NCBI GenBank assembly: GCA_036311285.1
Contig: JAXJQF010000029.1
Coordinates: 1 to 23,314 of the forward strand
Length of the DNA stretch: 23,314 nucleotides
Direction: 5' to 3'
Source of the DNA: JAXJQF01 sp036311285
GTDB taxonomy: Bacteria; Pseudomonadota; Gammaproteobacteria; Enterobacterales; Succinivibrionaceae
Shown: positions 15,354-23,314 of the stretch, piece by piece
Numbering within the stretch: position 1 is the first letter of the stretch
How the letters are laid out: every line of letters starts with the position of its first letter
Notes under the pieces: model-generated
What the model saw: the letters and a program-made list of their open reading frames with translations, nothing else
Told to the model about the DNA's origin: nothing
Databases searched by the model: none
Translations under genes and position numbers: made by a program

Positions 15354-16895
15354 ATGAACCTACCCTTAGAAGAAACTGTTAAACAACAAAAGATACAAAT
15401 CCGCCAGTTACAACAAGAACTGGAAGACTTAAAAGAAAACACTCGTAAAGAACGTGAATACAGCATAAACCTACATCTACAACTATTGAAGGTGTTAAGA
15501 GTTTATGACGAACAAATATACCATGATCTAACTAATCAGCTTTCACGTTTAGATTATAAATCAAGTATCTTTCAACAGCCTGATATTATCCTTAAGACTC
15601 AAGTTATTTTACAAAATCAAACCGAGCATATTGTTAATTTTCATAACAAGATTAAAAGATTTTTAAGTGAGATACCAACAGCTGTTTTAGACAGCCCTAA
15701 CTTATCTAAAGATTTAATGGAAAAGGCTGAGGAACTTCGTTCAAGAAACAAAACAAATAAAAGTTTATCAGAAAATATTATTGATTTATTAGAATTCATT
15801 GCTCAAGGCTTAAAAAGATTTAACCATTCAAGTATCATTACCAACAATTTTTCATTACCAGAAGAAATCAGAAATGATTTTTACAGAATATTTTCAAACC
15901 TTCAATTAAACGAAGAACAAAACGAAACTATTAAAAATTGTATGGATAAACTATTAACTGATATTAGTTACATAGAATTTCCAAATATTGTAAAGAATGC
16001 TATTGATGCACTAATTAAAAGTACTTATAAAGAAAGAGAAGACTCTTCTCATAACATCTCAAATATTTATAATCACATCTGTAACATTCACGACGAACTT
16101 GAAAATAGCGTTAACACAAACACTAGCATCAGTAATTCATGTAAAGAAAACAATGATCTGTTCAATTTAGAACTTACTAACATGAACATCAATTTAGCAA
16201 CTGCAGATAATGACTCCTTAACAGACCTGTTAACAGACAACATCAGTAAACTAAGACATCTTACAGATGAAAGAGTAAATATTACTGATATGCATGAACA
16301 AATGCTAACTAACTTAACAGTAATAGAACATAAAGTATCTGAAGTTAAAAAAGAAGCAAACACATTAAAGAACACAATTCATGAAATAGCCAATAAGAGC
16401 AAATGCGATCCTCTAACAAGATTGTTAAATATCAACAGTTTTAGTCAACAGCTTGATGATTGCATGAAGATGCTAAATGAACAACAACTACGTGTATTTA
16501 TCGCAGACATTGATAACTTTGGTGAAATAAACAAAGAATATAATACAGCGGTTGGAGATAAGATCTTAAAGGTACTAGCTATTACTATGAGAAAGGTTTT
16601 ACCACCAGAAATAGTTATTGCTCGAATAGCTGGTGATCATTTTGGGATCATTATGCAAAACACAGATGAAAAGAAAACAACGTTAATTCTTGATAAACTT
16701 ATTACTTGCGTTAAAGCAATTCCATTCCATTATCGCAATACGAAGGTTGACGTGTCTATATCTGTGACAGGTTTCCAAATTACTACTCCAATGCAACCTA
16801 CTCAAGTAATATCAAAATTAGAAGAATATGTTGCACACACCAAAGATAGTGAAGGAAAAGTAATTACTCGCTCACAACTACATATAATAAAATAG
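15354..16895 (+). CDS. degenerate GGDEF-domain protein with long helical N-terminus
   Basis: A 513-residue cytoplasmic protein. Residues 1-350 are nearly all helical, beginning with a coiled coil (QQKIQIRQLQQELEDLK) and ending in a linker helix before the GGDEF domain; no membrane segment or known sensor domain is recognised. The GGDEF domain starts at CDPLTRLLN (351-359) and keeps the metal-site Asp region FIADIDNF (Asp385, Asp387) and GDKILKVLA. The signature is AGDHF (426-430): the first Gly is Ala and the catalytic Glu is His. The RxxD inhibitory site is absent. Diguanylate cyclase activity is therefore doubtful; a GTP or c-di-GMP-linked regulatory role remains possible. TTAGGCACACAA precedes the ATG. 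It is followed 75 bases later by ppnN on the same strand. Confidence 0.82.
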   Translation: MNLPLEETVKQQKIQIRQLQQELEDLKENTRKEREYSINLHLQLLKVLRVYDEQIYHDLTNQLSRLDYKSSIFQQPDIILKTQVILQNQTEHIVNFHNKIKRFLSEIPTAVLDSPNLSKDLMEKAEELRSRNKTNKSLSENIIDLLEFIAQGLKRFNHSSIITNNFSLPEEIRNDFYRIFSNLQLNEEQNETIKNCMDKLLTDISYIEFPNIVKNAIDALIKSTYKEREDSSHNISNIYNHICNIHDELENSVNTNTSISNSCKENNDLFNLELTNMNINLATADNDSLTDLLTDNISKLRHLTDERVNITDMHEQMLTNLTVIEHKVSEVKKEANTLKNTIHEIANKSKCDPLTRLLNINSFSQQLDDCMKMLNEQQLRVFIADIDNFGEINKEYNTAVGDKILKVLAITMRKVLPPEIVIARIAGDHFGIIMQNTDEKKTTLILDKLITCVKAIPFHYRNTKVDVSISVTGFQITTPMQPTQVISKLEEYVAHTKDSEGKVITRSQLHIIK

Positions 16896-16919
16896 AATTT
16901 ACTAGAATAATGCAAAGAT

Positions 16920-16944
16920 ACTTTATAAAACTATTTTATGAAGT
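16920..16944 (+). promoter_or_regulatory. hairpin between the GGDEF-like gene and ppnN
   Basis: ACTTTATAAAA (16920-16930) and TTTTATGAAGT (16934-16944) make an 11-bp stem with one U-G pair and a CTA loop, about 15 bases before the ppnN ribosome-binding site. It lacks a T-tail, so it is not a normal terminator. It may be an mRNA processing or stability element. Confidence 0.35.
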
Positions 16945-16970
16945 AACTTAAATTTACAAGGAGAACATTT

Positions 16971-18341
16971 ATGGAATACATTGTTCAGCCAACTGGTGCT
17001 TTATCATTATTGTCTCAAATAGAGGCAGATATGATATCAAGAAAAACTAACGGCATTTTTTATGACCTATTCCGAAAATGTTCCCTAGCTGTATTAAGTA
17101 CTGGAATTAAAACAGATAATACAGATATATTATTACAGCTCTATAAAGATTTCGAAATCAACGCCATCAGAAATGAACGTGGGGTTAAGCTAGAACTTAT
17201 TAACCCACCACAAACGGCGTTTGTTGATGGCAAAATGATAAAGAATATTCAAAACAATCTTTATTCTGTTCTTCGTGATATTGTCCAAACCAAAACAGTG
17301 AGAGACCTGCTTAAAAATAATTACAACGAGCAAAAAATTCCATTTGGAACACAAATCACAAATGAAATATTTCTACTACTAAGAATGGCTGGAGCTCTTA
17401 TACCAGGAGATACACCAAACACAGTAGTCTGCTGGGGTGGACATTCTATCAATGCTGAAGAATATGAATATGCTCGACAAGTTGGTAAATACTTAGGTTT
17501 ATATAAGAACAACATCTGCACAGGTTGTGGCCCTGGAATAATGGAAGCTCCAATGGAAGGAGCCAACATTGGTTATAGCCTACAACACTTCAAAAAAGGT
17601 AGATTCATTGGTTTAACAGAACCATCAATAATAGCAGCAGAACCACCTAACTGCATGGTTAACGAACTTATAATCATGCCAGATATCGAAAAGAGATTAG
17701 AGTCATTCGTAAGACTTGCTTCTTGTATATTAGTGTTCCCAGGCGGTCCTGGTACTGCAGAAGAACTTCTATACCTATTGGCTATTAAGTTAAACAAATT
17801 AAACAAACATGAACCAATGCCTGTAATACTTACGGGACCAAAGGAAAGTGAAGCTTATTTTAAAGCTATAAACGACTTTATCACTACAACCCTTGGTGAA
17901 GAAGCAACGAATTTATATGAAGTGATTATCGGCGCTCCTGAAACCGTTGCAAAGAAAGTTAATAGCTATATGGAAAAGGTTATGTACCACAGAAACGCAA
18001 CCTCAAATTCATATTGCTTTAATTGGACATTAACAATACCTGAAGAATTACAACGTCATTTTGTAGTTACCCATGAAAACATGGCTAAACTAAATCTTCA
18101 TAAAGGATTAGAGCCTGAAATTCTTGCAAGTAATTTAAGGTCAGCATTCTCTGGTATAGTTTCAGGTAATGTAAAAGCTGAAGGAATGCAAGAAATCGAA
18201 AAGCATGGTCCATTTATATTAGATGGAGACAAAGACATTATGATAGCTCTAGACAAGCTTCTATGCGATTTTAAGGAGCAAAAGCGTTTCTTGTTATCAG
18301 ATGAAGACTATAAGCCATGTTATCGCATTAAAACCCAATAA
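16971..18341 (+). CDS. ppnN: pyrimidine/purine nucleotide 5'-monophosphate nucleosidase PpnN
   Basis: A 456-residue LOG-family enzyme (E. coli PpnN/YgdH, 454) that splits nucleoside monophosphates to base and ribose 5-phosphate; in E. coli it is stimulated by (p)ppGpp. It starts with the family's N-terminal domain (ALSLLSQIEADM, RGVKLELINPP). The Rossmann-like core carries VCWGGHSI, CTGCGPGIMEAP and the active-site PGGPGTAEE (257-265; E. coli has Val at the fourth position). The C-terminal block includes FSGIVSGNVKAEG. AAGGAGAACATTT precedes the ATG, a strong ribosome-binding site. It may be cotranscribed with the upstream GGDEF-like gene, and a perfect hairpin closes it downstream. Confidence 0.95.
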   Translation: MEYIVQPTGALSLLSQIEADMISRKTNGIFYDLFRKCSLAVLSTGIKTDNTDILLQLYKDFEINAIRNERGVKLELINPPQTAFVDGKMIKNIQNNLYSVLRDIVQTKTVRDLLKNNYNEQKIPFGTQITNEIFLLLRMAGALIPGDTPNTVVCWGGHSINAEEYEYARQVGKYLGLYKNNICTGCGPGIMEAPMEGANIGYSLQHFKKGRFIGLTEPSIIAAEPPNCMVNELIIMPDIEKRLESFVRLASCILVFPGGPGTAEELLYLLAIKLNKLNKHEPMPVILTGPKESEAYFKAINDFITTTLGEEATNLYEVIIGAPETVAKKVNSYMEKVMYHRNATSNSYCFNWTLTIPEELQRHFVVTHENMAKLNLHKGLEPEILASNLRSAFSGIVSGNVKAEGMQEIEKHGPFILDGDKDIMIALDKLLCDFKEQKRFLLSDEDYKPCYRIKTQ

Positions 18342-18377
18342 TTTAGAAATGTAAAAGCGTTATAGTATCTAAACTAC

Positions 18378-18414
18378 AAAACCATACTATTGATTGATCA
18401 AGTAGTATGGTTTT
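18378..18414 (+). terminator. 12-bp terminator between ppnN and the exonuclease gene
   Basis: AAAACCATACTA (18378-18389) and TAGTATGGTTTT (18403-18414) pair perfectly, with a 13-base loop that can itself fold. T-rich sequence follows on the plus strand, and TTTTGTAG follows on the minus strand. It probably serves both converging genes. Confidence 0.8.
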
Positions 18415-18477
18415 ACCTTTTATCAACCTATCAACATTTGCTTTTATAACCTTTAAAACATGCAAGGAAAAACTTTC

Positions 18478-19491
18478 CTAACTATACTTATTTGTTGCGT
18501 CATATAATTGAACAACACAGCGATTTTCAAAATAAGAATCTCTTAAAGATTGATCATATCTGATAACCTTCTCTGGCACAAAATAGAGTCCATCATTTTC
18601 TCTAAAACTATCAAGAAGTTCTCTTCTACAACATTGCGCCTCATCCTCGGTTGGGAAAATTCTAACATATTTTACATATGGAGATGTTGCATTTTTTCCA
18701 TTATATAGAAAACCTTTGTCTGTCATTTTCCCATAATCTGCAATATTATCAACGTTATTAAATATTAGTCTATATCTAACTTCGTTAATATTCTTTAAAC
18801 ATACATCCATACAAGGCTTAACTACTTGGAATAAACATAACAACGCTAAGCAATCATATATAGCACGGTGAGAGCTATAAAAGTAACCTAACTCTGCCAT
18901 AATAAATTCTAATTTTTGACTATAAAATGTTGGAAACAATGCACGCCATTTAATTTCATTAAACGAACAGAACCAACGTAATTTTTTTATTGAATCAATA
19001 TGCTTAAAGCGTCTGTTAAACATACCATAATCGAATCTAGCGTTATGAGCCACTATAATTGGATTATCCTTTAACATATCCAAAACATCTGCTTCTTGAA
19101 TTTTTTTATCTTTTACATCCTCATCAGTAATACCTGTAATTTGTTTTGCTTTCTCAGGTATAGGCTTTTTAGGATCTTCAAATTCATCATACACACCATA
19201 AACACAAGTAAAGCACCTTGCTGACGGAGAATATCCAGCCTTTACCATTGATAGTTCAATGATTACATCCTCAGAAGTTAAACCTGTTGTTTCTGTGTCT
19301 AGGAATACTACAGATATTTCGTCTCCGACAATTTGACATTGAACATCCTGTTCGTTAATTAAAGGATATGGAAATGAGTATCCTGAATCAATATGCTCAT
19401 AAGGATTACGTTTTAATACTCTAAAATTATCGTTATTCTTTCTTATCGTTTCTATTAAGTGTGTTGGAAAGCTTTCAGTAATATCCGCCAT
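18478..19491 (-). CDS. DEDDh-family 3'-5' exonuclease (DnaQ-like)
   Basis: A 337-residue exonuclease. An N-terminal extension of about 58 residues precedes the nuclease core. The core has Exo I VVFLDTETTG (Asp65, Glu67), the QITGITDEDV segment, Exo II IVAHNARFDYGMF (Asp154) and Exo III HRAIYDC (His208, Asp213). All four acidic residues and the His of the DEDDh class are present, so it should be an active DNA or RNA exonuclease. The last 120 residues or so form a separate C-terminal part (YVKYVRIFPTEDEA, NDGLYFVPEKVIRYD) that I do not recognise. TAGGAGTAAAT gives a strong start. It differs from the compact DNA polymerase III epsilon subunit by both extensions, so a repair or RNA role is open. 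It lies downstream of the metal ATPase gene with a large inverted repeat between. Confidence 0.88.
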   Translation of the reverse strand: MADITESFPTHLIETIRKNNDNFRVLKRNPYEHIDSGYSFPYPLINEQDVQCQIVGDEISVVFLDTETTGLTSEDVIIELSMVKAGYSPSARCFTCVYGVYDEFEDPKKPIPEKAKQITGITDEDVKDKKIQEADVLDMLKDNPIIVAHNARFDYGMFNRRFKHIDSIKKLRWFCSFNEIKWRALFPTFYSQKLEFIMAELGYFYSSHRAIYDCLALLCLFQVVKPCMDVCLKNINEVRYRLIFNNVDNIADYGKMTDKGFLYNGKNATSPYVKYVRIFPTEDEAQCCRRELLDSFRENDGLYFVPEKVIRYDQSLRDSYFENRCVVQLYDATNKYS

Positions 19492-19519
19492 ATTTACTCC
19501 TAATGTTAAAATTATCTAT

Positions 19520-19569
19520 ATTTTATATACACATACACAAATTGGCAATTAAGTATGTGTATATAAAAT
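19520..19569 (-). promoter_or_regulatory. perfect 17-bp inverted repeat upstream of the exonuclease gene
   Basis: ATTTTATATACACATAC (19520-19536) and GTATGTGTATATAAAAT (19553-19569) are exact reverse complements around a 16-base centre. The repeat fills the gap between the ATPase stop (19592) and the exonuclease ribosome-binding site. No T-tract follows on the minus strand, and one arm contains a TATAAA-like -10, so it could be an operator/promoter for the exonuclease as well as a transcription end for the ATPase. Confidence 0.55.
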
Positions 19570-19591
19570 GTTTTATCTGCTTGCAAACAAG

Positions 19592-22003
19592 TTACTTTAT
19601 TTTTTTATAATTAATCCTTATAGCATTTAAAACCGCTAAAACCATTACCCCTACATCACCAAATACAGCAAGCCATAAGTTAATAAGTCCAAACATACCT
19701 AGTATTAAAAATAAAACCTTAATACCAATTGCTAGTACTATATTTTGAATAACTATAGCTTTTGTACACTTAGCAATTTTTATAAGCATAGCAACCTTAC
19801 TAATAGAATCACTAGCTATTACTACATCAGATGTCTCAATTGCAATATCACTGCCTAAACCACCAAACGCAATACCTACATCAACTCTTGCTAATACTGG
19901 TGAATCATTAATTCCATCCCCAACACATGCAACTATATCATTCTTATTTTCGCTATAATACTTCTCAACCTTTTGTAGTTTATCTTGTGGTAATAGCTCA
20001 GAATAGAATTTACTAATATTTAATATTTTCGAAATCTTTGACGCTATCTTATAAGAATCTCCCGTTAACATTGTTATCCCAATATTGAAGTCATTCTTTA
20101 AGCAATCTAAAGTACTCTTACTGTCACTCTTAATTTCATCAATAATCAAGATATACCCAATTAAAATTCCATTTTCTGTTAGATAAACAATCGAACCATT
20201 TTGAGAATCTTCCTTTAATGACTTTATATCATCAATTTTAAATTCTTCGTACTTTAATATTTCCTTATTACCTATGCAATATACTTTATCTTCAATACGA
20301 GCTCTCACACCTATCCCAATGTTCTCTGAAACATTAGATACAGCAATCTTTCCGTACTGCTCCAACTCTAAATTAAAGTTATTTTCAGCCGAAGGCATAT
20401 CACTATGCTCTAATATAGACTTAGCAATTGGATGCTCTGAATATTGCTCTAAACACTTTGCAATCTTTAGCACCTCTAGTTCGCTATAATCACATAAAGA
20501 GACAACCTGATGTACTTTAAAATTGCCTTTTGTTAAAGTACCAGTCTTATCAAAAAAGATATGGTTTATCTTTGAAGCCTTTTCAAGATACGCTCCACCC
20601 TTTACCAATATTCCATCCTTAGATGCTCGACCAATACCAGCAAAATATGAAAGAGGAACGGATATAACTAAAGCGCAAGGACAAGATATTACTAAGAACA
20701 CAAACGCTCTGTTTAAGCTTTCAGTTACATCTAATAATCCAAACAATGGAGACACAGTGGCAATAACTAATGCTAAAGCTACCACAACTGGAGTATAGTA
20801 TTTTGAAAATATCCTAATAAATGATTCAGCTTTAGTTTTTTTATTTTGAGCTTCAGCAACAATCTTCTTTAACTTTACTGACGTAGAATCTGAATACTTA
20901 CAGCTTGTCTCAATAGTTAAAATGCCATTTGAGACAATACTTCCTGACAATACCTTATCATTTTCCTTAACAAACCTAAGCATTGACTCACCAGTTAATG
21001 CTTTAGTATCGATGCTCGCAGTTCCCTCAACAACCACACCATCAATTGTCACACGCTCTCCTTGTTTTACAAGGATACGTGTTCCTATCTTTAAGTAATT
21101 TGGTTTACATCTTTTCCACTTGTTATCAATAAACGCAGTAACGTATTCCTCTTCTAACTCAAGAAGCTTTTCAATTGAACGATATGACTTTTTAACAGCA
21201 TTGTTCTCAAAAAACACCCCTATCTTATAAAATAACATCACAGCCGCTGCCTCAGGGTATTCCCCAATAATAAATGCGCCAACTGTAGATATACTCATAA
21301 GTAGATTTTCATTAAAAGCATTCCCCTTAAATAAAGCTTTCAATGCAGCAATTAAAACATCAAAACCTAAAATTAAATAAGCTAGTAAAAATATTAGTAA
21401 CATAGCCTTAGATGGCAAATCAAAAGCATAGAATATGATCGTAGCCATCGCAAAGATAATTCCACCTACAGCAATTTTAATCAACTGACGTTTATCATTT
21501 TGAATTTCTAATCGTCTTATATTCTTTCTTGACGTTATTTCTACACCATTAGCCTTATAAAGAACAACATCTACATGTGGTTCAAGTTTCTTTACAATTG
21601 AAACAACTAAGTCTGTTAACTCCTGTTCTGTAATTTTACCTTCAACTAATGATATGAATAAAATTTGATTAATTTGGTCAATCTTTATAAGATTTACATA
21701 CTCTTCTTTATATAAAATGTTCTCAATCTTTCTGGCACAATTTGCGCAGGACAAACCAACAAGCTTAAATTCATAATCTATATATACTACTTCAACATCG
21801 TCAACATCCTTTTGAACAAGTTTAACCTTGCATGATTTATCCACTACTTGCTCTGAAGTACACTTATCTTCATTAGACACTTCGCTATGATTACAATTGC
21901 AATAATCGCTATCATATGCATGAGTATTATTTGAATTACTTAAAGAGTATCCTTTTTCATCTGTAACATCTTCAGTTTTTTTAGTAATTTCATTTATTTT
22001 CAT
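19592..22003 (-). CDS. cadA: P1B-type heavy-metal exporting ATPase (Cd/Zn/Pb class)
   Basis: An 803-residue inner-membrane pump that exports soft divalent metals using ATP. The order is: a Cys/His-rich N-terminus (YCNCNH, Cys35, Cys37, His39); a heavy-metal-associated domain with GLSCANC (Cys86, Cys89); membrane helices; actuator TGES (337-340); the transport site CPC (441-443); phosphorylation DKTGT (Asp486); the P1B His-Pro motif EHP (523-525); TGDS; GDGIND (696-701). The last membrane helix carries FGDVGV with Asp783, the residue that marks the Zn/Cd/Pb class rather than copper pumps. TAGAGGTTAAT precedes the ATG. The gene lies 33 bases behind a CadC-type repressor gene, forming a repressor-pump operon. 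The layout resembles the cadCA arrangement of Gram-positives; horizontal origin is possible but unproven. Confidence 0.95.
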   Translation of the reverse strand: MKINEITKKTEDVTDEKGYSLSNSNNTHAYDSDYCNCNHSEVSNEDKCTSEQVVDKSCKVKLVQKDVDDVEVVYIDYEFKLVGLSCANCARKIENILYKEEYVNLIKIDQINQILFISLVEGKITEQELTDLVVSIVKKLEPHVDVVLYKANGVEITSRKNIRRLEIQNDKRQLIKIAVGGIIFAMATIIFYAFDLPSKAMLLIFLLAYLILGFDVLIAALKALFKGNAFNENLLMSISTVGAFIIGEYPEAAAVMLFYKIGVFFENNAVKKSYRSIEKLLELEEEYVTAFIDNKWKRCKPNYLKIGTRILVKQGERVTIDGVVVEGTASIDTKALTGESMLRFVKENDKVLSGSIVSNGILTIETSCKYSDSTSVKLKKIVAEAQNKKTKAESFIRIFSKYYTPVVVALALVIATVSPLFGLLDVTESLNRAFVFLVISCPCALVISVPLSYFAGIGRASKDGILVKGGAYLEKASKINHIFFDKTGTLTKGNFKVHQVVSLCDYSELEVLKIAKCLEQYSEHPIAKSILEHSDMPSAENNFNLELEQYGKIAVSNVSENIGIGVRARIEDKVYCIGNKEILKYEEFKIDDIKSLKEDSQNGSIVYLTENGILIGYILIIDEIKSDSKSTLDCLKNDFNIGITMLTGDSYKIASKISKILNISKFYSELLPQDKLQKVEKYYSENKNDIVACVGDGINDSPVLARVDVGIAFGGLGSDIAIETSDVVIASDSISKVAMLIKIAKCTKAIVIQNIVLAIGIKVLFLILGMFGLINLWLAVFGDVGVMVLAVLNAIRINYKKIK

Positions 22004-22036
22004 ATTAACCTCTACTAATTTTACTTATAAACTCTG

Positions 22037-22387
22037 TTACTCACTGATATGTTCAACAGCAACATCAACGATAGTTACAATATGATTATCTCGAAGAGAA
22101 TAGAATATATGCTTCCCTTTTCTGCGCGATTTCACTAACATAGAAAGCTTTAAGATCTTTAATTGATGAGATACAGCTGATTTTGTCATACCTAAGATTG
22201 ATGCTAAATCACAAACGCATACCTCTTGATTTCTCAAAACGCTAATAATCTTTAATCTACTTTCATCACCAAATATCTTTAAAAAGTTAGCAAGTTGAAT
22301 ACAACTTTCATCTGTAATCAACTTCTTTTTCAATAAAGATATTTCATCAATTGAAAGACAGGTACAATTTGTTTCTTCAACAATCAT
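22037..22387 (-). CDS. cadC: ArsR/SmtB-family metal-sensing repressor, CadC type
   Basis: A 116-residue winged-helix repressor expected to leave its operator on binding Cd, Pb or Zn. Both known CadC metal sites are visible. The alpha3N ligands are Cys8 and Cys10 near the N-terminus (NCTC) with Cys57 and Cys59 in EVCVCDL. The alpha5 site is Asp100, His102, His113 and Glu116 (DNH and HISE) with canonical spacing. The recognition helix is TKSAVSHQLKILK. The start follows TTGGAGTAATAGA. It is the first gene of the operon, preceded by a long palindrome overlapping the promoter, which fits autorepression together with the downstream pump. Confidence 0.93.
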   Translation of the reverse strand: MIVEETNCTCLSIDEISLLKKKLITDESCIQLANFLKIFGDESRLKIISVLRNQEVCVCDLASILGMTKSAVSHQLKILKLSMLVKSRRKGKHIFYSLRDNHIVTIVDVAVEHISE

Positions 22388-22420
22388 TCTATTACTCCAA
22401 AATTGTTATACCTTATATCA

Positions 22421-22458
22421 AGTATAACACAGTTGAACAACCTTTCAACTGTGTTATA
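22421..22458 (-). promoter_or_regulatory. metal operon promoter with overlapping repressor operator
   Basis: TATAACACAGTTGAA (22423-22437) and TTCAACTGTGTTATA (22444-22458) form a perfect 15-bp-arm palindrome with a 6-base centre. The TGAACA-type half sites resemble ArsR/SmtB operators. On the minus strand TTGAAA (22443-22448) and TATACT (22421-22426), 16 bases apart, can serve as -35 and -10, so the operator lies over the promoter. Confidence 0.75.
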
Positions 22459-22708
22459 TGACAATTTTTTTCTTATAACAACGAGTATAACCTTTTGAAC
22501 AAACTAAGAAGACAAATTAGTACCACATACACTTACCGAATAGACAGACACTAATTATTCTAAAGATATGGTATATATTTATTACACCATAAATAGAATG
22601 AGTTCCAAGATATGATATTCACAGCCAATGACTGCTGATTTCGGTTTTGAACTTAAATTGTATTATTTTTGTTTTTCAAAACATTCAAATTCTAGTCATT
22701 TGGTTATC

Positions 22709-23314
22709 TTAGTTTTTAGTTTTAAAATTCTTAATATGCTCTGACATTTGTCTTATGATTTCTAGACGAGCATTTAATGTCCCCCACGCAACATGAGGAG
22801 TAACAATTAAATTATCGGGATACTTATTATCAATAAGAACATTATTAATAGGAGGTTCAGTTGTAAGTACATCTGTTGCAGCACCAGCTATTACATTATT
22901 ACATAATGCATCATAAAGATCTTTTTCGTTAACAACACCACCCCGTGCAACATTTACGATATAAGCACTTTTCTTCATTTTTGATAATTCATTTGAGGTA
23001 ATTAAATTATTCGTTTCAGAAGTAAGAGGACAATGAATTGAAATAATATCAGAACTACTTAGCACATCTTCAAAAGAAGTTCTTCCTGTTCTTATCTCGT
23101 CCACACCTTTTCTTTCAGATATAAGAACTTTTGCTCCTATAGCTTTTACAACCTCAGCAATCTTTTTCCCAATAGCGCCATAGCCTATAATTCCAACTGT
23201 TGCAGAAGACAACTCGACTGTTGGGAAATTATTACATAAACAAAAACTACTAGACCGTCCCCAATCACCATTACGAACATCTCTATCAGATTTTGAAATC
23301 TTATTTGTTAAAGC
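22709..23314 (-). CDS. D-2-hydroxyacid dehydrogenase (5' end outside window)
   Basis: A minus-strand frame runs from the right edge to TAA at 22709, with the first codons missing; a TTG at 23212 is not its start. About 201 residues are visible. They begin before a DVRNGDWGRSSSF segment typical of this family and continue through the Rossmann nucleotide site VGIIGYGAIGKK. The catalytic residues are present: the Arg in VNVARGG, the Glu in TTEPP and the His in TPHVAWGT. It uses NAD(P)H to interconvert a 2-keto acid and a D-2-hydroxy acid. The sequence around the GRSSSFC segment resembles glycerate/hydroxypyruvate reductases (HprA type), but the substrate cannot be fixed. The 250 bases between this gene and the metal operon contain no gene and no clear terminator. 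Confidence 0.9.
   Translation of the reverse strand, partial: ALTNKISKSDRDVRNGDWGRSSSFCLCNNFPTVELSSATVGIIGYGAIGKKIAEVVKAIGAKVLISERKGVDEIRTGRTSFEDVLSSSDIISIHCPLTSETNNLITSNELSKMKKSAYIVNVARGGVVNEKDLYDALCNNVIAGAATDVLTTEPPINNVLIDNKYPDNLIVTPHVAWGTLNARLEIIRQMSEHIKNFKTKN

Noticed and set aside
22460..22708. Looked for a small RNA, tRNA or terminator in the gap before the dehydrogenase
   Set aside because: Only short, imperfect stems without T-tails were found; no cloverleaf.
1..23314. CRISPR array, insertion sequence, integrase or phage genes
   Set aside because: No spaced repeats, terminal inverted repeats with a transposase, or recombinase motifs were seen in any frame.

Overview
The window is AT-rich chromosomal DNA from a gammaproteobacterium. 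The main clue is the run nudJ - mnmA - hflD - purB, with a 416-codon icd beside it, which is a characteristic gammaproteobacterial order. Rho, CorA and PpnN also read as close relatives of the Escherichia coli proteins. AT-richness plus two exported GH13 amylase-family proteins would suit an anaerobic, starch-using member of the Succinivibrionaceae (Aeromonadales). That last step is inference; no rRNA or marker phylogeny is available here.

Layout. Positions 1-1560 are accessory-looking: a possible 3' gene end at the left edge, a tiny minus-strand ORF, and a broken minus-strand gene (389-1557) with a short ordered head and a long disordered tail. Positions 1928-5643 hold two tandem minus-strand GH13 paralogues. 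The first is a lipoprotein with all catalytic residues; the second is a secreted copy that has lost all three. A 1.26-kb non-coding stretch that includes the rho leader follows. From 6905 to 18341 come core genes: rho (+), icd (-), nudJ, mnmA-hflD-purB, corA, a GGDEF-like gene and ppnN (all +). Convergent pairs are separated by clear hairpin terminators. On the right, minus-strand genes encode a DEDDh exonuclease, a CadC/ArsR-type repressor with a Cd/Zn/Pb-type P1B ATPase under a long palindromic operator, and a D-2-hydroxyacid dehydrogenase that runs off the window.

How the genes fit together. The amylase pair suggests one enzyme that cuts alpha-glucan at the envelope and a partner that may only bind it. 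mnmA-hflD-purB is a tight housekeeping cluster. The GGDEF-like gene lies just upstream of ppnN, a nucleotide hydrolase known to respond to (p)ppGpp. The repressor-ATPase pair is a self-contained metal-resistance operon.

Most noteworthy: the pseudo-amylase; an isocitrate dehydrogenase whose NADP-selecting residues are replaced; a minimal AUG-stop element between the Shine-Dalgarno and start of rho within a long C-over-G leader; a degenerate AGDHF cyclase-like protein; and the decayed gene at the left end with near-identical 20-bp repeats around its disordered segment. I did not find CRISPR arrays, tRNAs, rRNAs or insertion sequences.
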